DNA of 5,451 nt from Nitrospinota bacterium (GTDB taxonomy: Bacteria; Nitrospinota_A; JADGAW01). Every line of letters starts with the position of its first letter. Positions within the stretch are counted from its first letter, which is position 1. Below the pieces are notes generated by a model that worked only from the letters and a program-made list of their open reading frames with translations, made no database searches and was not told the origin of the DNA. The stretch covers positions 1-5,451 of the forward strand of contig JADGAW010000162.1 of NCBI GenBank assembly GCA_015231815.1, given 5' to 3'. A program made the translations under genes and the position numbers. Below are positions 1-5,451 of the stretch, piece by piece.

Positions 1-256
1 TATGAGGGTTACTGTTTTAGGACATCTTCAAAGGGGAGGTATTCCTATCGCCTATGACCGGATTTTGGCAACACAGTTTGGAGTAAAAGCCTTTGAACTG
101 GTACATGAGAAAAAATTCGGACAAATGGTCGTTTGCCAACGTCATGAAATTTCTTCGGTACCAATTACTGAGGCGGTTAAAGGGTTAAACCTTGTAAAAC
201 CAGACAATTACCTTATTAATGCCGCTCGCTCTATTAATATATGTCTTGGCGACTAA
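1..256 (+). CDS. pfkA: 6-phosphofructokinase, C-terminal part (5'-truncated by window edge)
   Basis: This is the C-terminal end of an ATP-PFK-like 6-phosphofructokinase, which phosphorylates fructose 6-phosphate to fructose 1,6-bisphosphate in the cytoplasm. The frame is open to the left edge. The ATG at base 2 is internal, because it falls just before the family motif LGHLQRGG (residues 6-13 of the visible part), whose His and Arg contact the sugar phosphate in E. coli PfkA. Next comes a YDRILAT segment, also close to E. coli PfkA. About 78 residues follow the start of the motif before the TAA stop, much as in the roughly 320-residue E. coli enzyme, so some 240 residues are probably missing. 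The donor-specificity residues lie in the missing part, so ATP use is likely from overall similarity but not shown. A second phosphofructokinase gene follows on the same strand after 40 bp with no terminator between, so co-transcription is likely. Confidence 0.9.
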   Translation, partial: MRVTVLGHLQRGGIPIAYDRILATQFGVKAFELVHEKKFGQMVVCQRHEISSVPITEAVKGLNLVKPDNYLINAARSINICLGD

Positions 257-296
257 TGTCTTGGAAAAAAACTATTAACTATTAATTCTCAATACT

Positions 297-1514
297 ATGG
301 CAAAACTTGTTGGAAAAGCACTTGTGGCTCAGGGCGGAGGCCCGACTGCCGTTATTAACCAAAGTCTTGTCGGCGTTGTTTTGGAAGCTCGGAAATTTCC
401 TGAAATTTCTAAAATATATGGTGCAAAGCATGGTGTTTCAGGTATTGTGAACGAGGAGTTCTACGACCTCACTCAGGCAACAACCCATAATCTGGAGCAG
501 GTGGCTTTAACCCCAGCTTCTGCTTTGGGCTCAACCAGAGACAAACCGGATATTGAATATTGTAAAAAAATGTTTAAGGTTATGCTGGCTCATGAAATAC
601 GCTACTTTTTTTATATTGGTGGCAATGATTCCTCGGATACCTGTCGAATTGTCAACGATCAGGCAATTTCTCAGGGATACGAGCTTAGGTGCATACATAT
701 TCCCAAAACCATTGATAATGATTTAGTTGGAACCGACCATTGTCCGGGATTTGGTTCTGCTGCTAAATATGTAGCACAGGCATTTTCAGGAATTAATCAG
801 GATAACAGAGCTTTGTCCGGTGTTTATATTGGGGTTGTTATGGGACGTCACGCCGGATTTCTTACTGCTGCGTCAGTTTTTGCAAGAAAGTTTGAGGATG
901 ACGGACCTCATCTAATCTATCTTCCGGAAAAAGCTTTTGATCAAAAAAAGTTTATCAAGGATGTGCAAACAAACTATGAGAAATATGGTCGTTGTATTAT
1001 TGCGGTTTCAGAGGGAATTCAGGATAAAGACGGAACTCCTATTATGACAAGCCTTGCGGCAGGAGAAGTTGAAAAGGATGCTCATGGAAATGTGCAGCTT
1101 TCTGGTTCAGGGGCTTTAGGTGATTTACTGGCAGAACTGATAAAGGCAAAGACGAAAATCAAGCGTGTCCGGGCAGATACTCTTGGATATATGCAACGTT
1201 CATTTCTTGGTTGTATTAGCGAAACTGATAAAAATGAGGCTCGAGAAGTTGGAGAACGAGCGGTACAGTTCTCCGTCTGGCATAACGTTGACGGCTCTAT
1301 TGCAATAAAACGGGTCGGAGATTATGCTGTCCAATATGAACTCATTAAACTTGAGGATGTTGCAGGAAAGACAAAGCACATGCCTGACGAGTTTATTGAT
1401 GGTGATAATAATGTAACCACCGCTTATAAAAACTATGCCCGACCTTTAATCGGCGAACTTCCGGTAACAGACCGAATTGCCTCCCCATCTGTTCACAAAA
1501 TTATTGGAGGTTAA
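297..1514 (+). CDS. Phosphofructokinase of the long subfamily, probably pyrophosphate-dependent (405 aa)
   Basis: Complete PFK-family enzyme predicted to make fructose 1,6-bisphosphate from fructose 6-phosphate, with PPi as the likely donor, which would make the step reversible. The N-terminal phosphate-binding loop AQGGGPTAVIN spans residues 11-21. GGNDS (108-112) replaces E. coli GGDGS. PKTIDND (136-142) carries the catalytic Asp140. MGRHAG (182-187), SEG (238-240) and LGYMQR (296-301) complete the active site. Asp111 aligns with E. coli Gly104 and Lys137 with Gly124; Asp and Lys at these positions are the established signature of PPi-dependent enzymes. Asn110 replaces the Mg-binding Asp103; I recall this GGNDS form from other long PFKs. 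The tail after residue 305 is an extension absent from the 320-residue enzymes. The ATG at 297 is chosen because it leads straight into the conserved first strand; no Shine-Dalgarno sequence precedes it. The family call is firm and the donor is inferred. Confidence 0.93.
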   Translation: MAKLVGKALVAQGGGPTAVINQSLVGVVLEARKFPEISKIYGAKHGVSGIVNEEFYDLTQATTHNLEQVALTPASALGSTRDKPDIEYCKKMFKVMLAHEIRYFFYIGGNDSSDTCRIVNDQAISQGYELRCIHIPKTIDNDLVGTDHCPGFGSAAKYVAQAFSGINQDNRALSGVYIGVVMGRHAGFLTAASVFARKFEDDGPHLIYLPEKAFDQKKFIKDVQTNYEKYGRCIIAVSEGIQDKDGTPIMTSLAAGEVEKDAHGNVQLSGSGALGDLLAELIKAKTKIKRVRADTLGYMQRSFLGCISETDKNEAREVGERAVQFSVWHNVDGSIAIKRVGDYAVQYELIKLEDVAGKTKHMPDEFIDGDNNVTTAYKNYARPLIGELPVTDRIASPSVHKIIGG

Positions 1515-1660
1515 TGATTAACGAAATTCAGGAAGTATAAAAATATCGGTACAAGCGAATTATCGCTTAATTAATAACAGTGACCTGAAAAAGGAAAGGC
1601 TTTTGCCAATCTCATCATGCATCACTGAAAATCTATTACCCATTTAAGAAGGAGTTACAC
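1515..1660 (+). promoter_or_regulatory. Leader and intergenic region upstream of gap
   Basis: This 146-bp spacer separates the long phosphofructokinase gene from gap. It contains a small hairpin (annotated separately). It also has an AT-rich TATAAA at 1536-1541 that could be a -10 element but lacks a good -35, and a TTGCCA at 1603-1608 with only a poor -10 (GAAAAT, 1627-1632) 18 bp downstream. The distal inverted pair CAGTGA (1578-1583) and TCACTG (1622-1627) could be chance. It ends in a strong Shine-Dalgarno sequence, AAGGAG at 1649-1654, six bases before the gap ATG. The length suggests that gap has its own promoter, but no promoter can be fixed by eye. Confidence 0.35.
1553..1568. repeat. 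Small inverted repeat (6-bp arms, 4-base loop) upstream of gap
   Basis: AAGCGA and TCGCTT are perfect inverted arms separated by ATTA, 38 bp past the long phosphofructokinase stop and about 90 bp before the gap start. The sequence after it on the plus strand is AT-rich but has no run of T, so it is a poor intrinsic terminator. It could be an operator, an RNA processing or stabilising hairpin, or chance in an AT-rich spacer. Confidence 0.4.
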
Positions 1661-2659
1661 ATGGCAATAAAAGTAGGTATTAACGGATTTGGAAGAATTG
1701 GCAGATTGGTTTTTCGTGCTGCCGCTACACGAAACGATATTCAAATTGTTGGAATCAATGATTTGTTGGATGTTGACTACATGGCGTATATGTTGAAATA
1801 TGATTCTACCCATGGTCGTTTTGAAGGCGATGTTTCCGTAAAAGATGGTAAGCTTGTCGTTAACGGCAACGAAATTCGTGTTACTGCTGAAAGAAATCCT
1901 GCTGACTTAAAATGGGGTGATATTGGTGCAGAATATGTGGTTGAGTCCACTGGTCTTTTCCTCACCAAGGAAACTGCTGAGTCTCACCTGAAGGCAGGAG
2001 CCAAAAAAGTTGTGCTTTCTGCTCCTTCAAAGGATGATACCCCGATGTTTGTTATGGGCGTAAATCATACGACCTACGCTGGACAAAATATTGTTTCCAA
2101 CGCTTCCTGTACGACAAACTGTTTGGCTCCTATTGCTAAGGTTCTCAACGACAACTGGGGCATTGTTGAAGGTTTGATGACTACAGTACATGCAACAACT
2201 GCTACCCAAAAAACTGTTGATGGTCCTTCAGTAAAGGACTGGCGGGGTGGACGTGGTGCTGGTCAAAACATCATTCCCTCTTCAACTGGAGCAGCAAAGG
2301 CTGTTGGCAAGGTTATTCCTGAACTTAACGGAAAGCTTACTGGTATGGCGTTTAGAGTACCTACCCCTGATGTTTCAGTTGTGGATCTTACCTGTCGTTT
2401 AGATAAGGCTGCTACCTACGAGGAAATAAAGGCTGCAATGAAAACAGCTTCTGAAGGTTCCTTAAAAGGGATTTTAGGCTACACCGAAGATGCAGTTGTT
2501 TCCAACGACTTCATTGGTGATGCCCGAACTTCTATTTTTGACGCTGATGCCGGAATTGCCTTAAACGAACATTTTGTAAAAGTTGTTTCCTGGTACGATA
2601 ACGAAGTTGGTTACTCTAATAAAGTTTGCGACCTTCTTCTTCATATTGCATCAGCTTAA
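1661..2659 (+). CDS. gap: Glyceraldehyde-3-phosphate dehydrogenase, class I, NAD-type (332 aa)
   Basis: Cytoplasmic tetrameric enzyme of lower glycolysis that converts glyceraldehyde 3-phosphate, phosphate and NAD+ to 1,3-bisphosphoglycerate and NADH. The Rossmann motif GFGRIG is at residues 9-14. Asp34, in GIND after the second strand, is the usual determinant of NAD over NADP. The catalytic segment SNASCTTN (147-154) gives nucleophile Cys150, and His177 in TTVHATT is the base. The S-loop (around 183-206) and the C-terminal WYDNE (311-315) are intact. The length is normal. The protein reads very close to E. coli GapA along its whole length, as recalled, more so than to the Bacillus type. The start is secure: AAGGAG sits six bases upstream of the ATG, and the protein begins with the canonical MAIKVGINGFGR. 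It follows two phosphofructokinase genes and ends before a strong hairpin terminator, so it is the last gene of the plus-strand cluster. Confidence 0.98.
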   Translation: MAIKVGINGFGRIGRLVFRAAATRNDIQIVGINDLLDVDYMAYMLKYDSTHGRFEGDVSVKDGKLVVNGNEIRVTAERNPADLKWGDIGAEYVVESTGLFLTKETAESHLKAGAKKVVLSAPSKDDTPMFVMGVNHTTYAGQNIVSNASCTTNCLAPIAKVLNDNWGIVEGLMTTVHATTATQKTVDGPSVKDWRGGRGAGQNIIPSSTGAAKAVGKVIPELNGKLTGMAFRVPTPDVSVVDLTCRLDKAATYEEIKAAMKTASEGSLKGILGYTEDAVVSNDFIGDARTSIFDADAGIALNEHFVKVVSWYDNEVGYSNKVCDLLLHIASA

Positions 2660-2698
2660 TTCCAAGCCTTAACGCAACAGGATTTCAAAACAAAAAAC

Positions 2699-2738
2699 AG
2701 GCGGAATTCCTTTTTTAGGAATTCCGCCTTTCTTCTTT
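2699..2738. terminator. Bidirectional intrinsic terminator between convergent gap and the chemoreceptor gene
   Basis: A perfect 13-bp inverted repeat, AGGCGGAATTCCT (2699-2711) and AGGAATTCCGCCT (2717-2729), flanks a five-T loop. On the plus strand it is followed by a T-rich stretch (TTTCTTCTTT, about 2729-2738). On the minus strand it is followed by CTGTTTTTTGTTTTG (complement of about 2684-2698). Both sides therefore have the stem-plus-U-tract form of a rho-independent terminator. It lies 39 bp past the gap stop and 37 bp past the opposing chemoreceptor stop, and probably serves both. The U tract is more uninterrupted on the minus strand. Confidence 0.88.
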
Positions 2739-2775
2739 GCATTATTGAGTTCCTCACCTTTATCTCTATAATGTT

Positions 2776-4137
2776 CTATGTAAGGCTTTGTTCAAGTTCT
2801 TCAAGCTTTCCGACAATAGCTCTCGATGTTTGCCGTAACTCACCTTCCAGTTTTTTTGTTTTGTCAGATTCACCATTGTTATGTGCATTGATTATTTGTA
2901 AAAATATTTCGTGGACTCGCTTATGTGGTCTGTCAAGTTCTTCGAAAATTCGGCGGGCACCTTCATTCTGAAACAACGTTTCATGCTCATTGGTGAAATA
3001 CCATTTTCCCAGACGACATTGGGTATGGTCACCAAGTGTAGGCGTGGGAGCCAAATGAATCTTACCATTTAACATATTATCGATTCTTTCAAGCCAAAGT
3101 AAATGATCGCCAATGGCAATACGAATGAGTGCAGTGTCGTTAATGACCACATTTTCAAAGAGAGCATCAACTGCCTGACTTGCAGCAATTGTTTCATTTA
3201 CATGGGGAAGTGTATCGTTACTTAATCGATCTGCAGTCATTTGAATTCCGCTCAATAACGACTCAACGCTTGTTGCACTTTCAATTGTTGCAAGTTCGTG
3301 CTCTTCAATTGCTGAATCAATCTGGTGTACCATCATTTCAACCCGCTGTGCTTCATTGAGGATGTTTTTCAGTGAGGTGTCTGCCTTATCTGTGGAAATT
3401 GCACCTTCTTCTACTTTTACAACATTTTGTTCTATCATTTTTACTGCCTTGTCAGTTCCAAGCTGAATTTTTTTAATAATTCCCCCTATTTCAGTTGTTG
3501 CTTTGGTTGTTCTTTCTGCAAGTTTTCTCACTTCATCAGCAACTACAGCAAACCCGCGTCCCTGCTCACCTGCCCGGGCAGCTTCAATTGCGGCATTAAG
3601 GGCAAGCAAGTTTGTTTGTTCAGCAATGTCCTGAATGACTTTAACAACATCACCAATTGTCTTGCTGCTTTTTCCCAGTTCTTCAATCTCTTGAGCAGAT
3701 TCCTTGACCTCATCTGATATTTCTTTCATGTTAACAATAATATTTGAAACGATTTCGTTTCCTTCTTCGGCAACTTGTTTCATTTCAGCGGCAGCACCTT
3801 TTACATCTCCTGTTAATCCAGTAATTGACTTTACTGTTGCTGACATCTCTTCCGTTGCAGAGGAAATTGTTGTCGCTTGATCTACGTAGTGACCTAATTG
3901 TTCCTGAATCATCCCAATATCGTCTTTTAAGTTAACACCCCGTGCTGCTACTTTGGAATTAGACATTCTCAGATTTGCAAAAAGACCTTCAACAAAGTTA
4001 ATAAGTTTATTTATCAGAAACCCGTTGGAGCCCGGTGAATCAGAACCCGTTAACTTTTGGGAAAGGTCAGTTTTCTCGTTGCAAACTTTCTGTAAAAACT
4101 CATTGATATTGCCTCTTTTGTTAAATAACTGAAACAT
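2776..4137 (-). CDS. Soluble methyl-accepting chemotaxis protein with C-terminal CZB zinc-binding domain
   Basis: Predicted cytoplasmic chemoreceptor that would control CheA kinase through CheW. No membrane segment or periplasmic sensor is visible. Numbering is from the upstream ATG at 4149. Residues about 12-65 resemble a HAMP domain (DLSQKL, then an amphipathic helix), although it follows no membrane helix. A long helical region leads to the conserved MCP hairpin tip at about 174-213 (EQTNLLALNAAIEAARAGEQ). Residues about 340-420 form a CZB domain with all expected zinc ligands: His349, Cys378 in CRLGKW, and His409 and His413 in HKRVH. CZB receptors such as TlpD are known to bind zinc and respond to oxidants or metal. 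There is no C-terminal CheR-tethering pentapeptide. I prefer the ATG at 4137 (MFQLFN) over 4149, because GGAG lies six bases before it while 4149 has no Shine-Dalgarno sequence. No other che gene is in the window, and the ligand is not known. Confidence 0.94.
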   Translation of the reverse strand: MFQLFNKRGNINEFLQKVCNEKTDLSQKLTGSDSPGSNGFLINKLINFVEGLFANLRMSNSKVAARGVNLKDDIGMIQEQLGHYVDQATTISSATEEMSATVKSITGLTGDVKGAAAEMKQVAEEGNEIVSNIIVNMKEISDEVKESAQEIEELGKSSKTIGDVVKVIQDIAEQTNLLALNAAIEAARAGEQGRGFAVVADEVRKLAERTTKATTEIGGIIKKIQLGTDKAVKMIEQNVVKVEEGAISTDKADTSLKNILNEAQRVEMMVHQIDSAIEEHELATIESATSVESLLSGIQMTADRLSNDTLPHVNETIAASQAVDALFENVVINDTALIRIAIGDHLLWLERIDNMLNGKIHLAPTPTLGDHTQCRLGKWYFTNEHETLFQNEGARRIFEELDRPHKRVHEIFLQIINAHNNGESDKTKKLEGELRQTSRAIVGKLEELEQSLT

Positions 4138-4143
4138 ATTTTT

Positions 4144-4147
4144 CTCC
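4144..4147 (-). promoter_or_regulatory. Shine-Dalgarno sequence that decides the chemoreceptor start
   Basis: On the minus strand, GGAG (complement of 4147-4144) is followed by the six bases AAAAAT and the ATG at 4137-4135. The upstream in-frame ATG at 4149-4147 overlaps this GGAG and is preceded only by AT-rich sequence with no ribosome binding site. The protein therefore probably begins MFQLFNKRGN, four residues shorter than the longest reading. Confidence 0.65.
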
Positions 4148-4149
4148 AT

Positions 4150-4393
4150 GTATTAAAGTTTTCGTATAAATGCTTTCTCAGGAGTACATCTTAAACCTAA
4201 AATTATTGTATATGAAATATAAGCTTCATTAATTTTGTATCTCAGTTTATTCTCACGGTAGTGTTACCTTTAAAACTTCCCCCGAACAATTCTATAACGA
4301 TTTTAAAATTATCAATAAATTGTTTGTTTATTTTCTCATTAAGTGTAGAAATAATTGTTTTAAATGTCTGTGACTCAGGTCACGTAGAGAGAG
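4150..4393 (-). promoter_or_regulatory. Intergenic regulatory region upstream of the chemoreceptor gene
   Basis: This 244-bp AT-rich gap lies between the TldD stop and the chemoreceptor start, both on the minus strand, and should hold the chemoreceptor promoter. Two weak candidates are visible. The first is a sigma-70 -10-like TACAAT at complement 4210-4205 without a good -35. The second is a FliA (sigma-28)-like arrangement of TAAA (4272-4269), 14 bases, then GAGAATAA (4254-4247), which matches the GCCGATAA consensus at 5 of 8 positions and has one base less spacing than usual. Neither is convincing alone. A CRP-like palindrome lies at the tldD-proximal end. No coding sequence is supported here. 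Confidence 0.4.
4369..4384. promoter_or_regulatory. CRP/FNR-family-like palindrome downstream of tldD
   Basis: The plus strand reads TGTGACTCAGGTCACG. This is TGTGA, six bases, then TCACG, and matches the E. coli CRP consensus (TGTGA-N6-TCACA) at 9 of 10 specified positions. The core GTGAC/GTCAC is a perfect 5-bp inverted repeat. The site begins 9 bp past the TldD stop and about 230 bp before the chemoreceptor start. The alternative is a small hairpin at the 3' end of the tldD transcript, but no T run follows it on the minus strand. Whether the organism has a CRP homologue with this specificity is unknown. Confidence 0.35.
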
Positions 4394-5451
4394 TTATTCA
4401 TATATATTGCTGTATTCAAGTTTTAAGTAAGGACCACCATCGGTAACCTTTACCCATTCCTTATGACCTTTTCCGCAAAACCCCAGACCACTTATTGCTA
4501 TTTCATCTCCAACCATAGAGATTGATTCCAATAAATCTGGTACATAGCCCGTAACAATCACCGGAGAAAAAACCTTACCGGTGAGCTTCCCTTCTTTTAT
4601 CTCTTCAACATAATATCCTTCCAGTTGAATTCCCCATCCTTTTGGGTCTTCCATTCCGTTTGAAGGATGTCTGAGTAAGTACCCCGATTCTATTGAAGCC
4701 AGCATTTCTTCTAAGGTGTTTGACCCCAACCCGAAATAGGTATTGGTCATGCGGGAATAAGCCTTGTTGGCATAGGACTGCCTTCGTCCGTTCGCCGTTC
4801 TTTTTAAGTTTAGTTTATAGCCTGAATAGCCATCGGTAATTCCTCTTTGAAGAATACCATTTTTAATTATTTCTGTTTCTGAAGCCAAAAAACCCTCATC
4901 ATCAAAGATAAATGATGCAGAAGCATTTTCAACTACAGGAGAATCGTACATATTAACCAGTTCAGAGGCAACTTTTTTGCCAAGATACTCTTCTCCTTTA
5001 CTTCTCTTCTTGAGAAATTGATCGGTTTCCGTTCCATGACCAAAAGCTTCATGAGCAAAAATACCGGAGAATTCCGGGTCAAAAATAACATCGTATGTTC
5101 CTGGCTCAATACGGTCTGCGTAAAGAAGTCTTTTACAGTCGGTAATCATTTCTTCCCGATCTTTATCAGAAATATTAATATTTTCGTAACCACCTTGTTT
5201 GCTTTTCCCTATATGCAGAGAGGAGCTTTTTCTTCCGTCCTGCATAATAACCATACAAATATACTCAGTTCGGGGAATAAGCTGTTCAAGACATCGATTT
5301 CTATTTACAAAGAGGGAATATGTTTTGTAATGTTGCAGGAGAGTTATTGCATCCACAATGGTTTTTTCCGCATTGATATTTTTTTTATTGATGGTGCGGG
5401 CATAATCTACCTTTTTTTCCAGAGAAACTGATTCCCACGGTATGTCTTCAG
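4394..5451 (-). CDS. tldD: TldD/PmbA-family zinc metalloprotease, TldD-type (5'-truncated by window edge)
   Basis: C-terminal 351 complete codons of a TldD-type metalloprotease subunit. In E. coli, TldD pairs with TldE (PmbA) and degrades unfolded peptides, including the microcin B17 leader and the antitoxin CcdA, with TldD holding the active-site metal. Visible here is HEAFGHGTETD, with the HExxxH ligands at residues 133-138 counted from the first complete codon at 5449. A C-terminal Cys325 in GFCGKGH, about 190 residues later, is the expected third ligand. The VTDGGP tail near 335-340 is also typical. A GTG at 5356 could be mistaken for the start. However, the frame stays open upstream of it to the right edge and encodes family-like sequence (for example WESVSLEKKVDYARTI), so the true start is outside. 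About 130 residues are missing relative to a 480-residue TldD. No TldE gene follows downstream. The native substrate is unknown. Confidence 0.93.
   Translation of the reverse strand, partial: EDIPWESVSLEKKVDYARTINKKNINAEKTIVDAITLLQHYKTYSLFVNRNRCLEQLIPRTEYICMVIMQDGRKSSSLHIGKSKQGGYENINISDKDREEMITDCKRLLYADRIEPGTYDVIFDPEFSGIFAHEAFGHGTETDQFLKKRSKGEEYLGKKVASELVNMYDSPVVENASASFIFDDEGFLASETEIIKNGILQRGITDGYSGYKLNLKRTANGRRQSYANKAYSRMTNTYFGLGSNTLEEMLASIESGYLLRHPSNGMEDPKGWGIQLEGYYVEEIKEGKLTGKVFSPVIVTGYVPDLLESISMVGDEIAISGLGFCGKGHKEWVKVTDGGPYLKLEYSNIYE

Noticed and set aside
241..284. Short direct repeats around the first stop: ATGTCTTGG at 241-249 and 256-264, and tandem ACTATTA at 271-284
   Set aside because: They are only 7-9 bases, two copies each, and have no further structure; they are best treated as small slippage or chance.
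1..1514. Two phosphofructokinase pieces as one gene broken by a frameshift
   Set aside because: The first ends with a normal PFK C-terminus and stop, and the second is a full-length protein with its own N-terminal phosphate loop and every active-site motif.
1777..2209. Two minus-strand open frames (1777-1968 and 2027-2209) inside gap
   Set aside because: They lie wholly inside a highly conserved GAPDH gene, resemble no known protein and are explained by its codon pattern.
2771..2971. Plus-strand open frame of 66 codons opposite the chemoreceptor C-terminus
   Set aside because: It lies opposite the CZB domain coding region, has a Ser-rich low-complexity product and no ribosome binding site.
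3427..3717. Plus-strand open frame of 96 codons opposite the chemoreceptor signalling domain
   Set aside because: It is antisense to the conserved MCP hairpin; its Phe/Cys/Ser-rich product is typical of a shadow frame.
4285..4324. Inverted repeat AACAATT (4285-4291) and AATTGTT (4318-4324) around the palindrome ATTTTAAAAT
   Set aside because: The arms are short and entirely AT-rich apart from one C/G, the loop is 26 bases, and such pairs are expected by chance here.
4261..4446. Plus-strand open frame of 61 codons across the intergenic region and the tldD 3' end
   Set aside because: It has no ribosome binding site and no recognisable product, and it overlaps the conserved end of tldD.
5018..5431. 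Plus-strand open frame of 137 codons opposite tldD
   Set aside because: The minus strand encodes the conserved HExxxH region and continuous family-like sequence to the window edge, so this is a shadow.

Overview
The window comes from a bacterial chromosome of moderate AT content (about 40% GC by eye, not computed). It looks like an ordinary housekeeping region. I see no mobile element, CRISPR array, tRNA or rRNA, and nothing I would defend as a previously undescribed system. The phylum cannot be fixed from these genes. A Gram-negative, fermentative anaerobe or facultative anaerobe fits a long PPi-type phosphofructokinase, an E. coli-like GapA, a cytoplasmic zinc-binding (CZB) chemoreceptor and a TldD protease. 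That is inference.

Left half, plus strand (1-2659): a glycolysis cluster. It opens with the last 84 codons of a short, E. coli-like 6-phosphofructokinase whose start lies off the left edge. After 40 bp comes a complete 405-residue phosphofructokinase of the long subfamily. Its discriminating residues (Asp111 and Lys137) point to pyrophosphate rather than ATP as phosphoryl donor. A 146-bp spacer with a small hairpin and a strong Shine-Dalgarno sequence leads into a complete NAD-type glyceraldehyde-3-phosphate dehydrogenase. Together these genes cover the committing step of upper glycolysis, in two donor versions, and the oxidative step of lower glycolysis.

Centre (2660-2775): a convergent intergenic region with a perfect 13-bp stem hairpin. 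T-rich tracts follow it on both strands, so it probably terminates both gap and the opposing chemoreceptor gene.

Right half, minus strand (2776-5451): a soluble methyl-accepting chemotaxis protein with a HAMP-like N-terminus, a signalling hairpin and a C-terminal CZB zinc-binding domain. It is preceded by a 244-bp AT-rich regulatory region. Upstream of that is the C-terminal 351 codons of a TldD-family metalloprotease, which runs off the right edge without a start. The 244-bp region holds a palindrome close to the CRP consensus and weak promoter-like sequences. The chemoreceptor and the protease share a strand, but nothing shows that they work together.
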